Assembly: GCA_964035545.1 (NCBI GenBank)
Contig: OZ037765.1
Coordinates: forward strand, 30,244,004 to 30,308,003
Reading direction: 5' to 3'
DNA from: Bugula neritina
Lineage: Eukaryota > Bryozoa > Gymnolaemata > Cheilostomatida > Bugulidae
Length of the DNA stretch: 64,000 bases
The first letter of the stretch is position 1, and every line of letters starts with the position of its first letter. This document shows positions 26,991 through 36,987 of the stretch, piece after piece. The notes below the pieces were generated by a model. That model was not told the DNA's origin and searched no databases. It saw nothing but the letters and a program-made list of their open reading frames with translations. The translations under genes and the position numbers were made by a program.

Positions 26991-29143
26991 ATGGGCAATC
27001 ATGTTTCGTCAAACTTCTGTTCCACTTGTTGCATAATTGTGATGGTGGTGTGCTGTGCAATCACTTTAACCTTGCAAAGTAGCTCTGGTAGCATTTCATT
27101 CCCTTACCTAATGGCTAATCTTCACAGGTGTAAAGCAGGTATAAATTATAAACAACTTCATTTTATATAAAGATGAAGTCTTACAGTTTATATTTTATAT
27201 ATAGATGTGAGACCTGTAAAGTTCTAGGCTCTAGAAAATAGAAAGTCTTTGCTTTTACTTACTTATAACTCTAGATCTAGAGTTATAAATAAAAGCAAAC
27301 AATTCGCCTAACACAGAGGCTCACATGCTCTGGACTAGATCTATTTTATGATGAACTTTTATATGAGACTTCAGAGTAGGTCTAAACACCTCATTTCCTA
27401 CTAAATTTGTTTGTAAATCTTTTAAACGTCTAGTATAAAATCAATTTAAAAACCAAACATAATTTACGACTTTAGAGTCTCCTGATGTCATCATTTGGGT
27501 GCAAGGTAGAGCAACTTCTACTCAACTAAGATCTATGATCAGGGATACTTACGGAAACCAAAAGAATTGGCCTCACAATGTGACTGTAACACTTATATTC
27601 TTCACTGGAAAGCTAAGTGGGAAAGATGCAAAGCATCAAGTCACTTTAGAATATGAGTTTGACCACTATGGGGACATAGTACAGAGTGATTTTCCAGGTA
27701 AAATGTGTGTAATATTATACTACATGTGAAATCATTAGATTTCAACGCAAATCGGTATGGAAAGAAAACTCCATAATTTTTAAAAGATAAAAAAACTTTA
27801 GTTTTATTACAGGAGTTGTCAAGCTGAACTATTGAGAGCAATACTGCCGCATATGTGTAACCACTGGGCTGTAAGATAATGCTGTAAATAATTGCCAGCG
27901 CTCTGTTAGTGGCAAATTTTCAATAACACAATAATTATAGAGAAGACAAGTCATAATAACCTGCAAATTGATCTTATATCCCCAGCTAATAGAATGTACA
28001 AGTCTGTACAATTCTTTAAGTATTTGATGCAAACATATTAATATTACATTAACATCCTGTTTTTAAATGACATATGACCTACTTGGTTTGAAAATAGTTC
28101 AGTTAATGGGAGGTAGCCATGATTTAGTAGTTAAAAGGCTGGCCTATAGTGTGCACTAGCTCACAGGTTTGAACCCCGGCAGGTGGTGTCAAAAACAACT
28201 TCCTATAAAATTATATTTGTTTAAGTGCTGCAGGATACGCAGTCTGCCGAATTAAAAAAGCCGTATACCATTCCACAGAGATGGCAATTTAAACAAACTT
28301 GAGTTTCTATGCTATTGGATGTATCAGGCAGATTGATAGAAATTTTTTTGCCCATTTTATTTAAAATTAAACGTTTAGGACGGTTCGCTGATCCAATTGT
28401 TTATATGCATTAACTTATACCCCAGCAGATGGTTAAGGTATTGTAAAGTTTGGTCACAACAAGATTCCCATTATGTTGTAGAAAATTACAAAAACCAAGT
28501 TAGTAAAATGGTGAGTGCAATAAATTACATCACAGATTACTGCAACCAATCAAAACTCATCCTCAGGATTGATGATGATGTCATATTCCATCCCCGGCTA
28601 ATGTTTGACACTCTCATAGATGTCTTCCTAAATAGCAGTGAGTCTAGTCGCCAGCATCTCCACCGGTCATCTGATCTCAAAATATTTCAGTTGCCTCGAA
28701 ACACCATAGCCTGTCATCTAATTAGTGACTTTGAAGTTTGGAGAAAAAAAGACCACCCCAAACATTTCAATGCGGTTGATGATACTGTACTGCCCGGTGA
28801 GGTTTGGTATCCACCATTTTGTGCGGGATTCTTTGTAGCCATGTCTGGAGATGTACCAGGAAACCTCAGATCTCATATAGCAACGAATAAGCCATTCTGG
28901 ATGGATGACAGATATATGGGGGTGCTGCAGAAAAGAGCTTCTACTAGTAACATTAATATTAGTCCTATTTTAGATTTTGGTTACAAATCAATTACATCAG
29001 AGGTATTGGACTTATTAGCAAATCGTAAAAAAATTGTCAGACATTTACCTGGAAAACATAAATTTCACATTTCACAATTATACGGATACTTAGATTTGTC
29101 AATTCAGGGACTAAAAGGACATTTTGAGACTATCAAGTATTGA
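26991..29143 (+). CDS. GT31 beta-1,3-galactosyltransferase-like protein, copy 1
   Basis: Predicted type II Golgi glycosyltransferase transferring a sugar in beta-1,3 linkage. Exons 26991-27138, 27476-27697 and 28482-29143 join in phase (about 343 aa). Exon 1 encodes a short cytoplasmic tail and a single hydrophobic anchor (CCIIVMVVCCAITLTL). GT31 motifs: RSMIRDTYG (family R..IR.TW), LIFF, EYEFDHYGDIVQSDF (family E...YGDI.Q.DF), RIDDDVIF (the DDD/DxD metal-nucleotide-sugar site), VWYPPFCAGFFVAMSGD (family YP.Y..G.GY..S) and FWMDDRYMGVL at the usual EDVY.G position. An acceptor (TTCTAG) lies 16 bases before ATG, implying an upstream untranslated exon. AATAAA follows the stop by 15 bases. Donor and acceptor specificity cannot be read from sequence. 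Tandem partner at 34006-35839. Confidence 0.82.
27248..27298. repeat. inverted repeat in intron 1 of glycosyltransferase copy 1
   Basis: Near-perfect palindrome centred on CTCTAGATCTAGAG and flanked by TTATAA and GCTTTTA/TAAAAGC arms. It could form a stem of about 20 base pairs. No coding content. Confidence 0.75.
28111..28320 (+). mobile_element. diverged tRNA-derived SINE (in intron 2 of copy 1)
   Basis: Starts GGAGGTAGCCATGATTTAGT with an A-box-like region and a B-box-like GGTTTGAACCCCGGC. It ends in GGCAATTTAAACAAACTTGA, similar to the tail of the 55.5-kb element. The middle differs from family A. Confidence 0.65.
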
Positions 29144-29157
29144 AAATTTAGCAAACT

Positions 29158-29163
29158 AATAAA
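29158..29163 (+). terminator. polyadenylation signal, glycosyltransferase copy 1
   Basis: AATAAA 15 bases after the stop codon; implies a very short 3' untranslated region. Confidence 0.55.
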
Positions 29164-29230
29164 ATGCAATCAGATATCGTTATTTCGCCAAATCAAATCA
29201 TTCACCAGCCCAATCTGCCGTCTCATTTAT

Positions 29231-29232
29231 TA

Positions 29233-29319
<87 letters not shown>
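29231..29319. repeat. (TA)n microsatellite
   Basis: Nearly uninterrupted TA dinucleotides for about 85-90 bases, just 3' of glycosyltransferase copy 1. Confidence 0.95.
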
Positions 29320-29321
<2 letters not shown>

Positions 29322-30205
29322 TTGCACACTGACATCTAGATTATTTATATGAAACTATTGTTCAATAGGGGCAAAATTGATATTATATCAAATTTTCTAT
29401 AGATTGAAAATCTATTACAAGTTATTTTTTTCAAGTTCCAAAATTTATCATAATAAGATTTATTATGTTGTTAGATTTTTGCTATAAAATTGATATTATG
29501 CTTGTAGGTTTGTAAGCTAGCACTTTCATAATTCTCATAAATCAAGTACATATATAGGTAATATAAAAATAAAACAATCTTTATATATTGAGATTCAAAC
29601 AATCACTGGTATTTCCACCTCCTGACTCATTATATTCTGGTGATTAGAATATTATACACAAAACAGTGATTGGATATTGATTTTAACAGTAAAAACACGT
29701 GTTTGGTTAAGTTGCAAATAATGCAATTTTTTTACCATTTGACGAGGAATATAAAACATGAATCAACTTGATAGTAGAAGCGTAATGATGTAGGTATATT
29801 AGAAAATCTACTATGGAAACTTCTGGCTACATAATAATATGCTTTCTTGCTTCTCTGTTTGATGTGGAAAATGAATAGCTGCTTAGCATTTAAAATATAC
29901 ACAAATTGATGGCTGTAAATCACGGTTAGATTGATATTGTAGCTGAATTCAGGGTTCCCTTCTCACTAGAAATCTATAACCGAATCCTTGGAGGATTTAA
30001 GAGCTTGTTTAGTAATTTTCTCAGGTTGGGAAAGGCTGAAGTTTAGATGAAATAAGCATGTGATTTGATGCAAAACAATATAGAATGTGGCTAAGGTATA
30101 CAAGTTAAATATGTACTAAAAGCATGCCATATTATACTACAAAAACATGTCTACTCACTGGGAATTAAACCCAGGGTGCAATGACAAGCAAAATTAATTG
30201 TGGCG

Positions 30206-30300
30206 GTTTGTTTACCCAGTGGTCTTGTGGTGCAATGGTTCGCACACTTGCTTGCAAGACAGAGGTCTCGGGTTCGATTTTCAGTGGGGCAAACTTATTT
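30206..30300 (+). mobile_element. tRNA-derived SINE head, family B
   Basis: GTTTACCCAGTGGTCTTGTG leads into an A-box-like segment, CTTGCAAG at the anticodon-loop position and a strong B box (GGGTTCGATTTTC). The acceptor stem is not paired. The preceding 30140-30200 looks like part of a second, inverted element. Confidence 0.6.
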
Positions 30301-30358
30301 TTCATTAATTATTTAAAAAATAAAGAGTTGTGGTTTATTCTTCATTTATAACAATCTT

Positions 30359-30424
30359 TAGTCTCTTTATCAGCATATGCTATTACTTATAATATAAGTA
30401 ATAGCATATGCTGATAAAAGAGAC
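30359..30424. repeat. long near-perfect inverted repeat
   Basis: Arms of about 32 bases (AGTCTCTTTATCAGCATATG and its reverse complement) with essentially no loop and a one-base insertion in the right arm. It lies directly after a tRNA-derived element. Confidence 0.85.
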
Positions 30425-31559
30425 TAGTATATATTATATACTAGGATACTGGCGCTTGCATTTATGTAAATTTGGTTTGTGTTCAGGTCTATAACTGCAT
30501 TTTTGACTTGCATAATTACAATGCAAATCACTTGAGTATAGATGTTATCTATCACAGCCATATTAAAGATCGCTAGGATACAAATTTATTTGTTGGGCAT
30601 TTTTTATTTATTACAATTTAGTGCCATCAACAGATAAATGATAGTTGTTTATTACAGATATAACAAATATAGTAGATTTTCATGTTTATTTTCCAAAGAT
30701 ACATACCTGCATAGTCACATATTGCATGCAATTCCTTATTATACTATTGCATTGTATTATATTATACTATATATTATATTATAGTACGGTATATTATATG
30801 GTGCAAAGATGCTTACACTGCAAAATAATATACATGAAGTAGGATACCGCTTATCTGGTTGCAATCAGAGTAATGTATATATCACATATTTTGTAACCAT
30901 TTTCAATGTTATTATAGGGCTCAATGGTTGATATAAACTGTCTATTACATTTGTTAATAAATAAAACTGCTTTCGGGGTACAATCGCACTTTAATTTGAA
31001 GTATTGGTATGCAGTAGGTGGTCTTGTAAGAAATATCGGTATGCATCATGGCTATGGAAAACTTGTGAGATTACAATAATTACAAACTTGAAAAAAAATG
31101 ATAACTATGCTACAAGAGCTATCTTTTGGATAATACACTCACTACAGTTCATTATAGAAGAAAATATTGTTTGTGTAGGAAAATTTTATTGCAAAATTAC
31201 ATAATATGGAGCAAATTCTAGTGAAAATAGATTGCGAGACTTCTATTACTATTCGAGTTGTCATAACTAAAGCGCAGGTTATGATAACTCTGCGACTTTA
31301 CATGCCGCCCTCAGTCTATACAGAATATTGCCGTATTCCTTTGTCGGCTCTGAGGCTAACTACAACTGCAAGTAAAAATTTCTTCAAGGCTTCAAGGAAC
31401 CGCCAGTTGTAGAATTATTAATTATTTAGTATTACAAATACTTACACTTATGGTTAGTAGCTGTTGGATTACCGTGACCTAGTCAGCTTTTTAATGCGCT
31501 CTTGTATATTTTTAACCGTTACAACTTGGGTATTAATACAGTTATTTATTTAGCAGTTG

Positions 31560-32560
31560 CCAGCTCAGTAATTACTAATGTAATTACTGATACTCACAGT
31601 CACGCTGATACTGATAGTCATCATGAATATGAGTTAATAATAGTTATACTTATACTCTTATAGTATTGCTATTAGTATTACTATTAGGGATACTTGTAGT
31701 TGTAGGCAGACACTGACGATAGTCGTAGAGCTAGTTAGACTTGGTACAAGTATTACTATTACATTTTCATTTTCATTTTGATTTACACTGTAATTGTTAG
31801 TGTTACAGTTTGAGCTTGAGTTACTGTTAGACTGAGAGTCAGGGTGAGTGCGAGTTACACTTCCTCTTACAGTTAAGTGAGTTTACAACTTCAAGTAAAA
31901 GTTTAAGTTAGTGTTACTCATACTCATAGTGATAATAATAGTTGATTTATACTCATAATCATACTCATATTCATAGCCAATAGTCATAGTGGTAGTGGCA
32001 GTGGTAGTGGTAGTCAGTATCATAGTGAGACTGACTTTAATACTAATACTAATAGTAATAGTAATACTAAGTCTAATACTAATAGTAATACTAATACTAA
32101 TAATAATACTAATAGTAATACTAATACTAATAATAATAGTATTAGTAATACTAATACTAAGTCTAATAGTAATACTAATAGTGTAACTTAAGCACATTTA
32201 TTGATTTATTTTGATAGAAGTTAAAGTAATACTGATTCTAAGTATAACTAATACTTAAAGTTGTACTACAGTATTTCTAATAGTAGTACCAATAGTAATA
32301 GTATAACTATAAGTATTAGCCTTAGGCATTAGATTAGTTATAGTTAGACTTGAAGTTAATCACCTAAGGCTAATCATAATCATAATGATTATCATTATGT
32401 TAAGCAAATTTAATATTTAATTCTATGTTTCAACTTTAAAACTTTATTTCAAATTTTATTTATGTTGTTATTACTTATTAGGCTACTATGTCCATTTCAC
32501 TGTTTGACTATTACTAAATTAGTATAACTATTAGTATTATTGATTAAGCTCAGCTTTAGA
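31560..32560. repeat. degenerate self-complementary simple-sequence field
   Basis: About 1 kb built of 5-7 base words such as ATAGTAATACTAATAGT, CTCATACTCATAG and GTAGTGGTAGTGG, with no exact tandem unit. It ends in an ATCATAATGATTATCATTATG stretch and an AACTTTAAAAC motif. The same words in similar arrangement occur at 42.6-43.4 and 43.7-44.4 kb. Confidence 0.75.
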
Positions 32561-32664
32561 CTTATTACTTCCTTATGACCATTAGATTTCTTAATTACTT
32601 ATATGTAGGAAAATTTTTGAAATTTTTTCTATTTTCATTGGTAGCAGCAATGTTAAAGTTATAC

Positions 32665-32705
32665 ACAGACAAGCACATCACGATCATCATTATGTGCTTG
32701 TCTGT
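32665..32705. repeat. perfect 14-base hairpin
   Basis: ACAGACAAGCACAT and its exact reverse complement separated by 13 bases. Confidence 0.85.
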
Positions 32706-33205
32706 TCGTAACTTGAACATTGCTATTAGTGCTATAGCAGTAGCCATGTGCCACATAGTTACAGCACTAGTTGTAACATAGATGTATTGAATTATTATTA
32801 GCTATTAGTTGTTATTTTTATTGACTAAAAATATGTTCAAATAAAATTGTTATAAAATTAGGATTATTAAGAGTTGCGATTGCAATAATTTGATAAAAAT
32901 ATAAATGTCAGTGAGTCATAATGGTGAAGTTGATTGTGGTAGCCAAAATTGATACGTCTTTCAAAATGATTATACATTATTTTTAACAATAATAATCGCC
33001 ATTAATCATCATCATCAATAATTTGTTGTGTGTTGAATATGCATCACAGTTTAATAGGAATAGTGAGATGTCGCATGTATTCGGTGAAGTTGTTTTTCTG
33101 GCAATGTTTAAGACTTTGCCTGTGGGCCCATGGCAATAGGTATTGTAGAGCATGTATTTAGATAAACTAACCCATTGTAATTTGGTACGCAGGCACATTA
33201 TGTCA

Positions 33206-33256
33206 CTTTAAGTAAGCACGATTTATCAGGGTTGATAAATTGTGCTTACTTAAAAG
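33206..33256. repeat. long hairpin with about 22-base arms
   Basis: CTTTAAGTAAGCACGATTTA and its near-exact reverse complement separated by a loop of about four bases, with one or two non-paired positions. Confidence 0.8.
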
Positions 33257-34005
33257 TATACTGCATAAGAGTTTACTTAGTATGTTGGGAGTGCACACAC
33301 TATATCTTAAATGTCAAAGGTTACATATTTGTGTAAATCATTGTGCTCTTAATTTTCTAAGACATGACTTGGATTTTGATTAAATAGTTTGCCATTTCCG
33401 TTAAAGGTCACCCAACTTGCAGCATATCTATGTGGAGAAGCTGAAAATTTCTGAACAGTTTCATTTGTCACTTTATTTGTGGCTGAAGTATAATTTGACT
33501 AAATTTTAAGGTGTAAACGCAGGCTAAAAATTGAGATTGGAGACACACATTTTTTGTTTACAAGGCTAGAGTAAAAGTTACGAATGTGTGTAGGAGTGTT
33601 CTCCTTTAAAAAAAACTGAACACTATTTGCGGTTTTTACTCTTTAAAACCTGGTTTTACTAAAATCTAGCATTAAATATAAGTCTATGTCAAACTTTGTT
33701 ATATATTTAGTTATTAATTTGCTAGCAGGTTGAAAAAGTTGGTATGTGACACTTTGTTGATATACAAATTTTGAAGGCTTCTTTCTGATTCTTTTTATGG
33801 TGCTAAACGAGGTCTTACCAACTACATATTATTTTTTCAAGAAAATGATATTTTAAATTTTATTCAAGTGAAGAATTTTAATCAGTAAAGGTTTTACAAC
33901 TGAAAAATAGGCCAATCTATTGATATTTAAATTATGCAACTTTAGTATTTTTTATTTTCTGTTGGTATTGTATTTTCAATTTAGAACGAAGGGTAAAGAT
34001 GAGAT

Positions 34006-35839
34006 ATGAAATTAATGCAGAGATGGACGATAGCAACTGTGATAGTTATAATATTAGTTACCTTCATGATCAAGTTACTCAGACAAAATTCACAACATGG
34101 AAAGAAAACAAAGACTCAATCAACAGCTTTTGAATATCAAAAATTTTACCCTTACATTATGGCTGATTTTGAAAGATGTGAAAGAGGTGGGTCAACATCA
34201 CAGATACCTCATATCTTTTCATCCCTTGTAATATTACACTGTATTAACTGCTGCATAGAAAATATGTGCATAAATTGTGAGTTGTCTTTTCACACATGTT
34301 TTACACAGTCATTGTTTTTGTAAATTGTTATATTATTTTATATCTGTTGAATCTTTAGTTGAAAAAAGAAATTTGTTTTTGTTAAGTGTTGGTTGCCTTT
34401 TATATTTAACAGGTTTTATAATATGTATATGTTTGTGTGTGCATGCATGCTTGTGTGTTAATCGAGGCTTGAGTTTTTAGATATTTTGCTTGCAACTGTA
34501 ACCAAATCATAGCTTTACATGTCTACTTTTTTCTCTAACTGCTAAAGACAGACTGGTAAATGTTTTAGAGTCTCCTGATATCATCATTTGGGTGCAAGGT
34601 AGAGCAACTTCTAATCAACTTAGGTCTATGATCAGAGATACTTACGGAAACCAAAAGAATTGGCCTCACAATGTGACTGTAACACTTATATTCTTCATCG
34701 GAGAATTACCTAAGAACAAGATTCAATACCAGAATATGTTACAGTATGAGTTTGGACTCTATAAAGACATTGTACAGAATAATTACAGCGGTATGTGTCT
34801 CGAAGCACCTTGTACTCAGCCATTTAATTGCATTTTTCTTAACATATTTTTAAAAAAGTATGTTTAAATGAACATAAATGTAGATTTTATCTTCAAAATT
34901 ATTATCCTTTAGGATGAAATGACTACAAAAAACACACATAGCTATTAGCTGCTTCCTTGAGCATAAACCTCAGGTAATCAATTCTGTTTTCACTCACAAT
35001 CACAGGTAGAAGAAATGAGTGAGCACCTGGTGAATTGTATGAGTTGTCCTCACATTATCATTTTTATGACTAATTTCTCAAGCACCGAAATATCTTTCAT
35101 TTTGTGGGACAGGCGATGTTTTTTATATTTTATATGCTGTTGAGTGTTGAGCTAACCAGTTTACCGTTATATTGTAGAAAGTTACAAAAACCAAGTTAGT
35201 AAAATGGTGAGTGCAATAAATTACATCACAGATTACTGCAACCAATCAAAACTAATCCTCAGGATTGATGATGATGTCATATTCCATCCCCGGCTAATGT
35301 TTGACGCTCTCATAGATGTCTTCCTAAATAGCAGTGAGTCTAGTCGCCAGCATCTTCACCGGTCATCTGATCTCAAAATATTTCAGTTGCCTCGAAACAC
35401 CATAGCCTGCCATCTAATTAGTGACTTTGAAGTTTGGAGAAAAAAAGACCACCCCAAACATTTCAATGCGGTTGATGATACTGTACTGCCCGGTGAGGTT
35501 TGGTATCCACCATTTTGTGCGGGATTCTTTGTAGCTATGTCTGGAGACGTACCAGGAAACCTCAGATCTCATATAGCAACGAATAAACCATTCTGGATGG
35601 ATGACAGATATATGGGGGTGCTGCAGAAAAGAGCTTCTACTAGTAACATTAATATTAGTCCTATTTTAGATTTTGGTTACAAATCAATTACATCAGAAGT
35701 GTTGGACTTATTAGTAAGGTGTGAAAAAATTGTCAGACATTTACCTGGAAAACAGAAGTTCCACATTTCACAATTATACGGATACTTAGATTTATCAATT
35801 CGGGGACTAAAAGGACATTTTGAGACTATCAAGTATTGA
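34006..35839 (+). CDS. GT31 beta-1,3-galactosyltransferase-like protein, copy 2
   Basis: Tandem paralogue of the gene at 26991-29143. Exons 34006-34186, 34569-34790 and 35178-35839 join in phase (about 354 aa). Exon 1 encodes a different N-terminus with its own membrane anchor (WTIATVIVIILVTFMIKLL) followed by a basic stem. Exon 2 starts almost identically to copy 1 (through RSMIRDTYGNQKNWPHN) and then diverges: the conserved YGDI.Q.DF motif reads YKDIVQNNY here. Exon 3 is nearly identical to copy 1, including RIDDDVIF, VWYPPFCAGFFVAMSGD and FWMDDRYMG, apart from a small cluster of changes at LLVRCEKIVR. The introns do not resemble those of copy 1. An acceptor (TTTAG) lies 22 bases before the ATG. 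No stop or frameshift is seen, so it is probably functional, but the altered motif may affect activity. Confidence 0.8.
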
Positions 35840-36987
35840 AAAGCATCTCCTCATTTTCAAAAAAACAGTCAATTTTGTCCGATCACATATCTGACCATAT
35901 CTGTGTACGTCAGTAATCTTTCAGTTGCATATGCTCGCAGTTAACCACCAACTCCAGGAACTATGGCGGATTTTTGTTCCTACCAGACTCTTCTGTCTCA
36001 CTTAATCACCAACATCCTCTTCATACAGGTCAGATCATCTGTAGTCTCTCCTTCCCTCAAATATTTTCATCTCTCTTCAAAAACATGCCTGAAGTTCTTC
36101 TAACCACTCCTCATCACATCTTCGATTATCATTATTTTTGTCCCGATCTTGGTATTTATCTAGGCTTGTTTCCATGTGTCTCACAAACTCACTCTGTTCC
36201 TGACTACGTTTTATTATCATGGTCAATGCAGATCCTATTTTGGTCCTATAGATGAGAATTCTTGAAGTTTTATTGCTACTTTTTATTCAGCAATACTCCA
36301 CTTAATCCATGCTAGCCAACTGCATAGCCAGTTCAACCTCTTTCAGTTACTTATGTAAATATGAAATAGTAAGTAAAGTCTAGACAAGTTATATTTTTAC
36401 TTTTTAACAGTGCTAATTTATCTATTGCATAATAGTTACTATGACAGAGTAATTATTTGCCTTAATTTTGATTAGGTTACACCGTTATTTTTTTAGTTAG
36501 GAAACTTTTGCTTTTGTAAATACTTTTATTTTGGTTATGGGTTTTGAATGTTTCATTTTTCAACTGTGGTCTAGTCATTGTTTTAAAACTTACCTCAATG
36601 GGACAAGGTATAGAGAATCTATTTTTGTAAACAATTAGGAAAGTTCACAGGCTTAGCTTAACTCAACCCATCGAAGATATTATACACCTATCTACAGCAA
36701 TTAAACCACACTTAAAGTAAACATTACAGTATATAAATATAATATATTGTTCAAAATCATATTTTATGAAAAATATAATATTCGTCAGTATTCATTGAAT
36801 GTTTTTACAATGAAAATATAAATATGAAAAAAATAAATCTATGTTGTAATAAACTGTTTTAGGTAAAAGTATAAAAAGCCTAAATTCGTAAATATATTTT
36901 TAACAGGATTACAAAAGTTGGACTTGACTAAAATCGAGTTTTTGCAAGAGCAGGCAACTCTCAGTTTGTAAAGATGCAGCCAGTTTG
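35840..36987. other. intergenic, with a weak minus-strand coding-like relic
   Basis: Lies between glycosyltransferase copy 2 and the end of the minus-strand ten-exon gene. Between about 36000 and 36260 the minus strand encodes a charged, coding-like peptide (for example RSQEQSEFVRHMETSLDKYQ, then CDEEWLEELQ) interrupted by stops. It may be a decayed exon or transposon fragment, and I cannot assign it. The rest is AT-rich. Confidence 0.35.

Larger units (their letters stand above)
29144..33983. other. spacer between the two tandem glycosyltransferase genes
   Basis: No supportable gene. Contents are the TA microsatellite, a tRNA-derived element (30.2 kb), two long hairpins (30.36 and 33.2 kb) plus a shorter one (32.67 kb), and a large degenerate simple-sequence field (31.6-32.5 kb). 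Long open frames in that field (31883-32197 minus, 31989-32186 plus) are translations of the repeat. Confidence 0.6.

Noticed and set aside
30218-30292. Possible functional tRNA gene with a TGC-like anticodon loop
   Set aside because: A and B boxes are present, but the acceptor stem does not pair and similar elements occur elsewhere, so a tRNA-derived SINE is more likely.
31883-32197. Open frames of about 65-104 codons on both strands rich in Ile/Val/Leu/Ser/Thr
   Set aside because: They are direct translations of the degenerate ACTAAT/AGTAAT repeat; both strands are open for the same compositional reason.
34006-35839. Copy 2 glycosyltransferase as a pseudogene
   Set aside because: Reading frame, splice sites and DDD motif are intact, with its own membrane anchor; a changed motif alone is not enough.
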